A DNA stretch of 58,615 bases from Actinocatenispora comari (GTDB taxonomy: Bacteria; Actinomycetota; Actinomycetes; Mycobacteriales; Micromonosporaceae). Under the pieces are notes generated by a model, which saw nothing but the letters and a program-made list of their open reading frames with translations, was not told the origin of the DNA and did not search any database. Of this stretch, positions 27,262 through 36,866 are shown piece by piece. The stretch is from positions 1 to 58,615 of the forward strand of contig NZ_BOPO01000015.1 in NCBI RefSeq assembly GCF_017312725.1, written 5' to 3'. The first letter of the stretch is position 1, and each line of letters opens with the position of its first letter. A program made the translations under genes and the position numbers.

Positions 27262-28158
27262 TCAGAGTTCGATGCCGGCCCGCTCGCAGTCGGCGCGCAG
27301 CTGCCGGATCTCGGCCTCGGTCGCGTCCACCAGCGGCGACCGGACCGGGCCCGCCGGCAGCCCGCGCAGCCGCATCGCGGCCTTCACCAGGATCACGCCC
27401 TGGGTACGGAAGAAGCCGGTGAACACCGGCAGCAGCCGGTGGTGCAGCGCGAGCGCACCGGCATGGTCGCCGGCCTCGAACGCCTCGATCAGTTGCTTGG
27501 TCTCCCGCCCGGCGACGTGCGTCGGGGTACCGACCACGCCGACCGCGCCGACCGACAGCAGCGGCAGGGTCAGCTTGTCCTCGCCGGAGTAGACCGCCAC
27601 CCCGCCGTGCCCGGTGACCGCCGAGGTCGCGGCGAGGTCGCCCTTGGCGTCCTTGACCGCCGCGATGTTGCGATGGTCGGCCAGCCGCAACAGCGTCTCG
27701 GTGGCGATCGGGGTCGCGGTCCGGCCGGGGATGTCGTACAGCATCACCGGCAGGTCGGTCGCCTCGGCGACGCTGGTGAAGTGCGCGAGCAGCCCGGCCT
27801 GCGGCGGCCTCGAATAGTACGGGGTGACCACGAGCAGGCCGTGCGCGCCGGCCTTGGCCGCCCCGTGCGCGAGTTCGACGGTGTGCGCGGTGTCGAACGT
27901 GCCGACGCCGGCCACGATCCGGGCCCGGTCACCGACCGCCTCGACCACGGCGCGCAGCAGCGTCTCCTTCTCCCCGTCCGTGGTGGTCGGCGCCTCACCG
28001 GTGGTCCCGCTGATCACCAGCGCGTCGTTGCCCTGCACGTCCACCAGGTACTCGGCCAGTTTCTGCGCACCGGTGACGTCGAGCGAGCCGTCGGCGGCGA
28101 ACGGGGTGACCATCGCGGTCAGCAGCCGACCGAACGGTCGGCGCGGGTCGTGCGTCAT
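27262..28158 (-). CDS. dapA: 4-hydroxy-tetrahydrodipicolinate synthase
   Basis: A 298-residue enzyme that condenses pyruvate with aspartate semialdehyde, the first step committed to diaminopimelate and lysine. The active-site parts are ISGTTGEAPT, the tyrosine in VVTPYYSRPPQ, the GRT of LYDIPGRTATPI and the Schiff-base lysine in NIAAVKDAKGDL. TAGGTT (28165-28170) ends six bases before the ATG on its strand, so the mRNA is probably leaderless, like that of asd. It lies between thyX and the RNase J gene. Confidence 0.95.
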   Translation of the reverse strand: MTHDPRRPFGRLLTAMVTPFAADGSLDVTGAQKLAEYLVDVQGNDALVISGTTGEAPTTTDGEKETLLRAVVEAVGDRARIVAGVGTFDTAHTVELAHGAAKAGAHGLLVVTPYYSRPPQAGLLAHFTSVAEATDLPVMLYDIPGRTATPIATETLLRLADHRNIAAVKDAKGDLAATSAVTGHGGVAVYSGEDKLTLPLLSVGAVGVVGTPTHVAGRETKQLIEAFEAGDHAGALALHHRLLPVFTGFFRTQGVILVKAAMRLRGLPAGPVRSPLVDATEAEIRQLRADCERAGIEL

Positions 28159-28243
28159 ACCACCAACCTATCGGACCGACCGGCGGGCTCGGGCGGATCA
28201 TCCGGTGAGACGTCCGTCCCCCGGAGGGCTGACCCCACCCGGC

Positions 28244-28996
28244 TCAGCCCTCGGTGACGAACGGGCTGGCCGCGATCTCGCTGCCGTCGTCCAGCGCCGA
28301 GATGGTGAAGTCGCCGAACACGTTCGGCGCCACCTGCTGCAGCTGCCGCAGGCAGGCGATCGCCAGCGCCCGGATCTCGACGTCCGCGTGCTCGGAGGCC
28401 CGCATCGCGACGAAGTGCCGCCACGCCCGGTAGTTGCCGGTGACCACGATGCGCGTCTCGGTCGCGTTCGGCAGTACCGCCCGGGCGGCCTGCCGGGCCT
28501 GCTTGCGACGCAACGTCGCGTTGGGCACGTCGGCGAACTTCTTCTCCAGCCCCTCCAGCAGCTCGGTGTAGAGCCGGACGGCGGCCTCGGCGCCCTCGAC
28601 GAACTTCGCGTGCAGCTCCGGGTCCTCGGCGATCACGTCCGGCTCGACCATCGCCGCGTTGCGCTCCGGCACGTACCGCTGGGACAGCTGCGAGTATGAG
28701 AAGTGCCGGTGCCGGATCAGCTCGTGGGTCAGCGAGCGGGAGATGCCGGTCAGGTAGAACGTCACGCTGCCGTGCTCGAGCACCGACAGGTGCCCCACTT
28801 CGAGGATGTGCCGCAGGTAGCCGGCGTTGGTCGCGGTGGCCGGGTTGGGCTTCTTCCACGACTGGTAGCACGCCCGGCCGGCGAACTCGGCGAGCGCCTG
28901 GCCGCCGTCGGCGTCGGTGGTCCAGGGCACGTCGGCAGGCGGCGCGAACTGGGTCCAGGCGATGGGCTGCACGGTGGGCGGAACGATCTCGGGCAC
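28244..28996 (-). CDS. thyX: FAD-dependent thymidylate synthase ThyX
   Basis: A 250-residue flavin-dependent thymidylate synthase. The signature [20 protein letters not shown] carries the RHRxxS motif, and CRQARQ-like basic helices follow ([20 protein letters not shown]). The enzyme makes dTMP from dUMP with methylenetetrahydrofolate and reduced FAD. The GTG at 28996 is chosen because GAGGGGGA lies before it, while upstream codons give an unlikely N-terminus. The thyX-dapA order is typical of actinobacteria. Confidence 0.93.
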   Translation of the reverse strand: MPEIVPPTVQPIAWTQFAPPADVPWTTDADGGQALAEFAGRACYQSWKKPNPATATNAGYLRHILEVGHLSVLEHGSVTFYLTGISRSLTHELIRHRHFSYSQLSQRYVPERNAAMVEPDVIAEDPELHAKFVEGAEAAVRLYTELLEGLEKKFADVPNATLRRKQARQAARAVLPNATETRIVVTGNYRAWRHFVAMRASEHADVEIRALAIACLRQLQQVAPNVFGDFTISALDDGSEIAASPFVTEG

Positions 28997-29219
28997 GGCA
29001 TCCCCCTCGAAGTCTGGCGACGCGACGAGCCGCTCCCCTCCGCCGCCGCGCCTCGAATTTACCGGCAGCCGGTCCCGGTGCACCGGCAGCCCCGGCCCCG
29101 GCTCGCCGGCGCCCGCGACCCCGGCCGGAACCGGCCGGTTGAGCGCCCGATGGCCGCTTCGCCGTCCGGGTCGGGGCGCCGCGACGACAGGAGACGGCAC
29201 CAGAGACGGCAATCAGGCA

Positions 29220-29248
29220 TTGACTGGCGTCGGAAGTGATGTCATGAT
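29220..29248 (+). promoter_or_regulatory. Sigma-70-like promoter TTGACT-17-CATGAT
   Basis: TTGACT (29220-29225) and CATGAT (29243-29248) are separated by 17 bp. The -10 ends six bases before the ATG at 29255, so the transcript would be leaderless. It is among the best-matched promoters in the window. Confidence 0.7.
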
Positions 29249-29254
29249 GGCGTC

Positions 29255-29539
29255 ATGAACGCATCAGTGCTGGAACTGGAACTGGTCCGCCGAGACCTGA
29301 ACACCCACGACGCGGCCGTCGACCACGAGCCCGCCACCCGCCGCACCGGCGACCACCGCTGGGACGGCTGGCTGTACCGGAAGGCGGCGAGCACCGGGCC
29401 CGAGCCCACCGGCACGAGCCCGGACCGGTACGCCGACCGTGCCGGCAGACCCACGCCCCGGCGACGTCCTCGGCATCGACGGGCGCGCCCCCGGTTGGTT
29501 GACATCACCCGTGCTGTCAGGATTGCGCCATGGACCTGA
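29255..29539 (+). CDS. Small hypothetical protein, C-terminal half possibly frameshifted
   Basis: A 94-residue frame directly behind a strong promoter. The first 60 residues (NASVLELELVRRDLNTHDAA, HRWDGWLYRKAASTGPEPTG) have natural composition and genome-like codon use. From about 29438 the same frame turns arginine-rich with poor codon use (TPRRRPRHRRARPR). Meanwhile the neighbouring frame from 29439 reads VPADPRPGDVLGIDGRAPGW with strong third-position GC. A one-base shift near 29438 is likely, either real decay or a sequence error. I do not recognise the family. The 3' end overlaps the next gene by 10 bp. Confidence 0.5.
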   Translation: MNASVLELELVRRDLNTHDAAVDHEPATRRTGDHRWDGWLYRKAASTGPEPTGTSPDRYADRAGRPTPRRRPRHRRARPRLVDITRAVRIAPWT

Positions 29540-30012
29540 ACCCGTACCTGGAAACGTTGCGCCGCGATCTGGAGGCCAGCGCGGCCCCGGGCGACGACGA
29601 CGTCCGGCGGGCGGCCGGGCTGCTCGCCGGCTCGCTGGAGGCCGCGGCGCGGCTCAGCCTGCTGGAGGCGCTGTCCGACGCCGCGGCCGAGATCACCACG
29701 AAACTGGACAACGCCTCGGTCGAGGTACGGCTGCGCGGTCGAGCCGCCGACCTGGTCGTCAGCGAGACCGCGCCGCCCGGCCCGCCGGAGCCGCCGCCGG
29801 CCGCCGAGGCCGAGTCCGGCGACGTCGCCCGGATCACGCTCCGGCTGCCCGAAGGGCTCAAGTCGCAGGTCGAACGGGCCGCGTCGACCGAGGGCATCTC
29901 GGTCAACGCCTGGCTGGTCCGGGCCATCGGTGCCGCCGTCCGTGGCGGCAGCGCCGGGCCGACCACCCGGACCCGCCTCGGCCGCCGGGTCACCGGTTAC
30001 GCCCAGGCCTGA
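29530..30012 (+). CDS. HicB-like ribbon-helix-helix protein
   Basis: A 160-residue protein. The N-terminal helical part (DLNPYLETLRRDLEASAAPG, AARLSLLEALSDAAAEITTK) leads to SVEVRLRGRAADLVV, then a Pro-rich linker, then a C-terminal ribbon-helix-helix (ARITLRLPEGLKSQVERAAS and TEGISVNAWLVRAIGAAVRG). Databases often label such actinobacterial proteins HicB-family antitoxins, but no HicA toxin is adjacent, so a DNA-binding regulator is the safer call. Its usual neighbour is a DUF4097 gene, as here. AGGA before the ATG gives the start. A TTGACA lies at 29499-29504. Confidence 0.75.
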   Translation: MDLNPYLETLRRDLEASAAPGDDDVRRAAGLLAGSLEAAARLSLLEALSDAAAEITTKLDNASVEVRLRGRAADLVVSETAPPGPPEPPPAAEAESGDVARITLRLPEGLKSQVERAASTEGISVNAWLVRAIGAAVRGGSAGPTTRTRLGRRVTGYAQA

Positions 30013-30145
30013 CCGGCCCCGCCTGACCGGCCCGGCCGACCCACCGCACGACGCCGACCACGGCGGTCGACCCGCACCACACGGGGCCGTCCGTCCCGGT
30101 CGACCCACACTCACCCGGCAGCCGACCGCACCGGTCGACCCGCAC
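30008..30145. repeat. Stop-anchored 14-bp repeat and further direct repeats before the DUF4097 gene
   Basis: CCTGACCGGCCC repeats at 30008 and 30022 (period 14), and the first copy contains the RHH gene's TGA. GGTCGACCC followed by a CAC-rich segment recurs at 30065, 30098 and 30133. The 258 bp gap holds no gene. Confidence 0.6.
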
Positions 30146-30270
30146 CCGCGCCCCGGCGGCGGCCGCACCGGCCGGTCGCCAGGCCACCGCACCCTCAGCG
30201 TGCACCCCTGTCATCCACACCGTCAGGCGAGCGCGCGGCCGACGCCGTGCGCCGACATCCAGGAGCAGAC

Positions 30271-31089
30271 ATGTACGAGTTCGCGACCGACACCCCGGTC
30301 AGCATCGACCTGCGTGTCGCGGCCGGCCGTTGCGACCTGACCGCCGAGCCGCGCGACACCGCGACGGTCGAGGTGGAACCGCTCAACCCCGGTGACGACC
30401 GCGCCATCCAGGCCGCTGCCGACACGATCGTCCAGCTGTCCGGCGGGCAGCTGACCATCAAGACGCCGGACACCAGCGGCGTGGGCTGGCTGTTCGGCCG
30501 GCGTACCGCGAAGCTGCGGATCACCATCGCGGTGCCCACCGGATCCTCGCTGGAGGCCAAGGTCGCCTCCGCCGACCTGGTGTGCACCGGCACCCTGGCC
30601 ACCGTCAGCGTCAACAACGCCTCCGGGGACGTCCAGCTGGACCAGGTCACCGGCGACGTCTCGATGAACTCCGCCTCCGGCGACGTGCGCGTCTCGTCCG
30701 TCGGGGGCAACCTGAAGGCCAACTCGGCGTCCGGCGACATCGACGCCGGCCGGGTCGACGGCGACGTGGCGCACAACTCCGCCAGCGGCGACACCCGGAT
30801 CGGCGAGACGCACGGCACGGTCCGGATACACAGCGCCTCGGGCGACGTGCGCATCGACGCGGTGGTCGCCGGTTCGGTCCGGGCCAACACCGCCTCCGGC
30901 GACCTGATCTTCGGCGTACCGGCCGGGACCGGCGTGTGGATGGACCTCAACACCGCGTCCGGCACCACCTCCAGCGACCTGTCCATCGGCGGCGAGCGTC
31001 CGCTGGCCGGTCACGACGTGGAGCTGCGCGGCAGCACCGCCTCCGGCGACATCGAGATCCACCGGGTACCGGCACCGGCCGCCTCCTGA
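30271..31089 (+). CDS. DUF4097 family beta-strand-repeat protein
   Basis: A 272-residue protein without signal peptide or membrane helix. After MYEFATDTPVSIDLRVAAGR, the body is a right-handed beta repeat of about 19-21 residues, each ending in an ASGD-type turn (NNASGDVQLDQVTGD, NSASGDVRVSSVGGN, NSASGDIDAGRVDGD, and four more). DUF4097 proteins are often called adhesin-like, but here a cytoplasmic or membrane-surface role is more likely. The ATG follows AGGAG. It lies downstream of the RHH gene, a pairing common in actinomycetes, so the two probably form one unit. Confidence 0.85.
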   Translation: MYEFATDTPVSIDLRVAAGRCDLTAEPRDTATVEVEPLNPGDDRAIQAAADTIVQLSGGQLTIKTPDTSGVGWLFGRRTAKLRITIAVPTGSSLEAKVASADLVCTGTLATVSVNNASGDVQLDQVTGDVSMNSASGDVRVSSVGGNLKANSASGDIDAGRVDGDVAHNSASGDTRIGETHGTVRIHSASGDVRIDAVVAGSVRANTASGDLIFGVPAGTGVWMDLNTASGTTSSDLSIGGERPLAGHDVELRGSTASGDIEIHRVPAPAAS

Positions 31090-31170
31090 CCGACGCCGCA
31101 TCGGACCGGGTGCCGGCGCCGGCCGGCACCCGAACCTCGGCCGCACCGGGCCGGTCGCCCGGTCGGACGC

Positions 31171-31818
31171 TCAGACGTACAGGAAGGTGAACGGCGCCCA
31201 GGGCAGGTTGCGCAGGATGAAGAAGGCCACCCAGGCGCCGGCGAACAGCGCGAACGCGACCGACGGGATGCGCAGCCGGGGCAGTCTGACGTTGAAGACG
31301 CGGCGCAGCGCCCAGGCGACGTAGGCGTACACCAGGAACGGGGCGGCGAACACCGCGAGCACGTGGTTGCGGGCCGCCTCCGGCAGGTTGCCGTGCAGCA
31401 GGTACCAGAAGGCGCGGGTGCCGCCACAGCCCGGGCAGTCGAGCCCGGTCAGCGCCTTGAACGCGCAGCCGCCGGTGGGCCCCTCCGCACCGGTGGTCGG
31501 GTTGAAGTGCTCGACGTAGACGACCGCCATGCCGAAGCAGGCCAGCACCGCCAGTGGCGCCAACCAGGTCTGCCGCACGAACAGGAACTGGATCAGGCGG
31601 CCGATCGGCGTCCGCGGCCTGACCGGTGGAGCCTGCTGGTCGGCCCCGGTCGGCCCCGGATAGGCGTAGCCGGTCGCGACGACCGGGTAACCGTAGTCGG
31701 GCGGCGGGGCCTGCAGACCGTCGCCGGTCGCCGCCCCGATGCCGGTGACCGGGATCGTCACGGCCGCCGCCCCGGGCAACCCTCGCTGTGCGCTGCCGAT
31801 CTCGCTCACCGACGCCAT
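31171..31818 (-). CDS. DUF2752 family membrane protein
   Basis: A 215-residue protein. A Pro/Tyr-rich cytoplasmic N-terminus (1-70) precedes a first membrane helix, then the DUF2752 motif GLDCPGCGGTRAFWYLLHGN (126-145, CPGCGG at 128-133), and two further helices ending at NLPWAPFTFLYV. The family has unknown function; the cysteine pair suggests metal or redox chemistry. The ATG at 31818 follows GGGGAGG, so upstream in-frame codons are not used. The gene is convergent with the DUF4097 gene. Confidence 0.85.
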   Translation of the reverse strand: MASVSEIGSAQRGLPGAAAVTIPVTGIGAATGDGLQAPPPDYGYPVVATGYAYPGPTGADQQAPPVRPRTPIGRLIQFLFVRQTWLAPLAVLACFGMAVVYVEHFNPTTGAEGPTGGCAFKALTGLDCPGCGGTRAFWYLLHGNLPEAARNHVLAVFAAPFLVYAYVAWALRRVFNVRLPRLRIPSVAFALFAGAWVAFFILRNLPWAPFTFLYV

Positions 31819-31882
31819 GGCCTCCCCTTCGCCGAACCACCCCACCGTACCGGACCGGTGCCGGCGGCAGCGCCGACGCCGA

Positions 31883-33109
31883 TCACCGCTCCAGCGCGGC
31901 CGCCAGCGGCCCGGCAAGATCACCCTGCTCCGGCCGGGCGACGTCGGTCAGGCCCAGCCAGCCCGCCAGCGTGCGCAACTCCGCGGCGAGCTCGCCGGCG
32001 ACCCGGTCGATGCCGCCCGGTGGCCGCGGCTCGATCCAGGCCGCCGGCACCCGCAGCAGCCCGGCGGCCCGGTCTGCCTTCAGGTCGACCCGCGCCACCA
32101 GCGCGTCGTCGAGCAGGAACGGCAGCACGTAGTAGCCGTGCACCCGGCGGTGCCGCGGCACGTAGATCTCGATCCGGTAGCTGAACCCGAACAGCCGCTC
32201 GGCCCGCGATCGCAGCCAGATCAACGGATCGAACGGGCTGATCAGGGTACGGGCGGCGATCCGGCGCGGCCGGCGGGCGCCCGGGTCGAGGTAGGCCGGG
32301 GCCGGCCAGCCGTCCACCTCCACCTCGATCAACTCGCCGGCCGCGACCAGCGCCGCCACCGCCGGCCGGCTGGCCGCGGCCGGCAGCCGGAAGTAGTCGC
32401 GCAGGTCCGGCTCGGTGGCCACGCCGAGCGCGCTCGCGGCGGTGCGGACCAGCTGCTGGTAGGCCTGGGCGGGCGCGGGGGTCGGGGTCGCCAACACGTC
32501 GGCCGGCAGCACCCGCTCGGGCAGGTCGTACAGCCGCTCGAAGGTGGGCAGCCGGGCCGCCGAGGTGACCTCACCGCAGTAGAACAGCCATTCCAGGCTG
32601 GTCTTGACCGCGGACCAGTTCCAGCCCCAGTCGCTGCGGTCGCGGACGGTGTCGTCCTGGATCTGCCGAGCGGTCAGCGGGCCGCGCCGCGCCACCTCGT
32701 CGCGCACCCGGGCGACCAGCTCGGGGCGCTCCGCCGCGAGCCGGCGCACCCCGTTCCAGGCGTGCTGCTCGGCCTCGGCCATCCGCCAGCGCAGCGCCGG
32801 CTGCAGCCGGACCGGCACCAGCGACGCCTCGTGCCCCCAGTATTCGAACAGCTCGCGCGGCGCGGCATGGGCGGCCCGGTCCAGCAGCCGGGTCGGGTAG
32901 GGGCCGAGCCGCGAGTAGGCCGGCAGGTAGTGCGCGCGCTGCAGCACGTTCACCGAGTCCATCTGGATCACCCCGATCCGGCGCAGCACCCGGCGCAGGT
33001 GCCGGACGTCGGGGACCCCGGTCGGGCGCGGATCGGCGAAGCCCTGGGCGCCCAGCGCGATGCGGCGGGCGGTCGCAGCCGACAGGTGCGGTACGCGTGC
33101 GGTGATCAC
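31883..33109 (-). CDS. YcaQ-type winged-helix DNA glycosylase family protein
   Basis: A 408-residue member of the YcaQ/AlkX family (formerly DUF1006). Landmarks are ARRIALGAQGFADPRPTGVP, the QMDSVNVLQRAHYLPAYSRL segment, LFEYWGHEASLVPVRLQPAL, LTARQIQDDTV, and LISPFDPLIWLRSRAERLFG followed by FSYRIEIYVP. Characterised relatives unhook interstrand DNA crosslinks and excise bulky alkylated bases. QMDSVNVLQRAH probably corresponds to the family's catalytic loop, but this would need an alignment. The GTG at 33109 is chosen because TAACCT ends seven bases before it, a leaderless layout; the upstream frame is a repeat-derived low-complexity tail. Confidence 0.87.
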   Translation of the reverse strand: MITARVPHLSAATARRIALGAQGFADPRPTGVPDVRHLRRVLRRIGVIQMDSVNVLQRAHYLPAYSRLGPYPTRLLDRAAHAAPRELFEYWGHEASLVPVRLQPALRWRMAEAEQHAWNGVRRLAAERPELVARVRDEVARRGPLTARQIQDDTVRDRSDWGWNWSAVKTSLEWLFYCGEVTSAARLPTFERLYDLPERVLPADVLATPTPAPAQAYQQLVRTAASALGVATEPDLRDYFRLPAAASRPAVAALVAAGELIEVEVDGWPAPAYLDPGARRPRRIAARTLISPFDPLIWLRSRAERLFGFSYRIEIYVPRHRRVHGYYVLPFLLDDALVARVDLKADRAAGLLRVPAAWIEPRPPGGIDRVAGELAAELRTLAGWLGLTDVARPEQGDLAGPLAAALER

Positions 33110-33214
33110 CTGCGGCAGGTTACCGGCGGGGTCCGACAAGCACCGTCCCGGCGGACCGGCCCGGGTCCGATGCCGTCGGAGCCGGCGGCAGGCCGCACAC
33201 CACGGCCGGCCAGC

Positions 33215-33310
33215 ACCCGATCGGGACCCGAGGCCGGGACCCGATCGCGGCCCGAGGACAGGACCCGGTCGGGGCGCGCGGCCAGGGCCCGATCGCGGGC
33301 CGAGGCCGGG
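33215..33310. repeat. 24-bp tandem repeat, four copies
   Basis: Units of exactly 24 bp start at 33215, 33239, 33263 and 33287, mostly of the form ACCCGATCG...CCGAGGCCGGG, with a partial fifth. Read on the minus strand, the array begins about 17 bp after the stop codon of the gene at 33327-33695. Confidence 0.85.
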
Positions 33311-33326
33311 ACGCGGCGCGGGCAGG

Positions 33327-33695
33327 TCAGGAGGCGAGGGCGGTCGGGGCGAACCGGGCACCGATCGCGATCAGCGCCATCCCGACGAGGAACACCAGGC
33401 CGGACAGCACCCAGCGGCGCGCGGTGGCCAGCGCGTTCGCCGACACCTGCGGCCGCTCGGGCGCCTCGACCTGCGCCCGAATCGCGAACACGACACCACC
33501 GACCCCGAGCACCTCGCCCAGCACGAACACCGCGATCACGCCGCGGGCGCCCAGTACGGACAGGCCGAGCGAGCGCAACCACAGCAGACCGACCGCGAGA
33601 ACCGAGACCGCGATCGCGAGGGCCAGCCAGAGCGCCCGCTCGGTCGGTCCGGACAGCCCGCCGCCGCTGCCGGAGCCGCTCTCCCGGTGCGCCAC
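33327..33695 (-). CDS. Hypothetical three-helix membrane protein
   Basis: A 122-residue protein with a short Gly/Ser-rich N-terminus and three hydrophobic segments at about 22-42, 48-70 and 95-113 (LWLALAIAVSVLAVGLLWLR, ARGVIAVFVLGEVLGVGGVV, WVLSGLVFLVGMALIAIGAR). I do not recognise a family. The GTG start at 33695 follows GGGAGGG with suitable spacing. Downstream of its stop lies the 24 bp tandem array, and 33696-33863 upstream holds no gene. Confidence 0.65.
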   Translation of the reverse strand: MAHRESGSGSGGGLSGPTERALWLALAIAVSVLAVGLLWLRSLGLSVLGARGVIAVFVLGEVLGVGGVVFAIRAQVEAPERPQVSANALATARRWVLSGLVFLVGMALIAIGARFAPTALAS

Positions 33696-33863
33696 CCGGC
33701 CCTCCCCTCGACGCCGGTCGCGGCCGCTGTGCCCACGCCGACCCGGCCGGACCCGTCTGCCCGGACGGCATCAGCGTACGGCCGGGGCACCGGCCCGAGC
33801 CGCCGGACGCGCCAACCCGCCCCGGCCTCGGGGCGTCCGGACGGCGGGTCCTAGGGTGGTGCC

Positions 33864-34484
33864 ATGGCGCTGGGTTACGTTCGTACCGCTCGGGCGGCCG
33901 AGGCCGCGGAGATCGCCCGGCTGCAGCTGGCCACCTGGCGCGCCGCGTACGCACGCATCGTCCCGGCCCGCATCCTGGACGGGCTCGACGACGAGGCGCT
34001 CGCCGCCCGCTGGCTCGCCGCGATCACCGACCCGCCGTCGGCCCGGCACCGGGTGCTCGTCGCGATCGAGCAGGGCGGCGAGGCGAACCTGGTCGGCTTC
34101 GCCGCGATCGGCCCGGCAGACGAGACGGCCACGGCGCCGGACGAGCCGGCCGACGCGCTGTCCACCGGTACCGCGGCCATCACCGACCTGCTGGTCGAGC
34201 CGCGCTGGGGCCGGCGCGGGCACGGCAGCAGACTGCTCGCCGCGGCGGTCGACCTGTGGCGCGGCGACGGCGCCGACCACGCCGTCGCCTGGCTGTTCGA
34301 CCGGGACGCCGCGAGCCGGGCGCTGCTCGGTTCGGCCGGCTGGGAGGACGACGGCGCGGTCCGGGCGCTGGACATGGACGGCACCCTGGTCCGGCAGCGC
34401 CGCCTGCACGTCGCCCTCGACCCCGAACCCGACGAGTCGGCCACCGGCTCCGACACCGACGACTCGGCCGTCGGCTCCGGCTGA
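33864..34484 (+). CDS. GNAT family N-acetyltransferase
   Basis: A 206-residue acetyltransferase. It starts VRTARAAEAAEIARLQLATW, has the core ITDLLVEPRWGRRGHGSRLL with the RRGHG acetyl-CoA pyrophosphate loop, and continues AAAVDLWRGDGADHAVAWLF and ASRALLGSAGWEDDG. The acidic tail (DESATGSDTDDSAVGSG) is disordered. The substrate is unknown. TAGGGT (33852-33857) ends six bases before the ATG and no ribosome site is present, so it is probably leaderless. It converges on dapB. Confidence 0.87.
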   Translation: MALGYVRTARAAEAAEIARLQLATWRAAYARIVPARILDGLDDEALAARWLAAITDPPSARHRVLVAIEQGGEANLVGFAAIGPADETATAPDEPADALSTGTAAITDLLVEPRWGRRGHGSRLLAAAVDLWRGDGADHAVAWLFDRDAASRALLGSAGWEDDGAVRALDMDGTLVRQRRLHVALDPEPDESATGSDTDDSAVGSG

Positions 34485-34513
34485 CCCGCCACCGCCCCAG
34501 GTGGCGCGGCCGG

Positions 34514-36686
<2,173 letters not shown>

Positions 36687-36808
36687 GCGTTCCTCACGTT
36701 CCTAGGGCGTGTTGTGAACCCCGGCCGAGGCGAGGTCCCGCCACGGCCGCGCGGGAGTCCGCAGCGCCCTGCGGCGGCATCGTTGCCGACCGGTACGTCC
36801 GGATGCGC

Positions 36809-36847
36809 CGAGGCGTCGGGCCCGGTGACCCGGATCCCGACGCCTCG
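36809..36847 (-). terminator. 12-bp-stem hairpin after pnp, candidate terminator
   Basis: CGAGGCGTCGGG (36809-36820) pairs perfectly with CCCGACGCCTCG (36836-36847) around a 15 nt loop. It starts about 20 bases past the pnp stop on the minus strand and has no T-tract. Confidence 0.65.
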
Positions 36848-36866
36848 CCGCGGTGCCAACCGAGGA

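Noticed and set aside
24630-27422. A 930-codon plus-strand frame across YoaK and RNase J
   Set aside because: It is the complement of two recognisable genes, rich in Arg, Gln and His, without domain matches.
29530-30012. Toxin-antitoxin locus (HicAB)
   Set aside because: Only an RHH protein is present. No HicA-like double-stranded-RNA-binding toxin is adjacent on either side.
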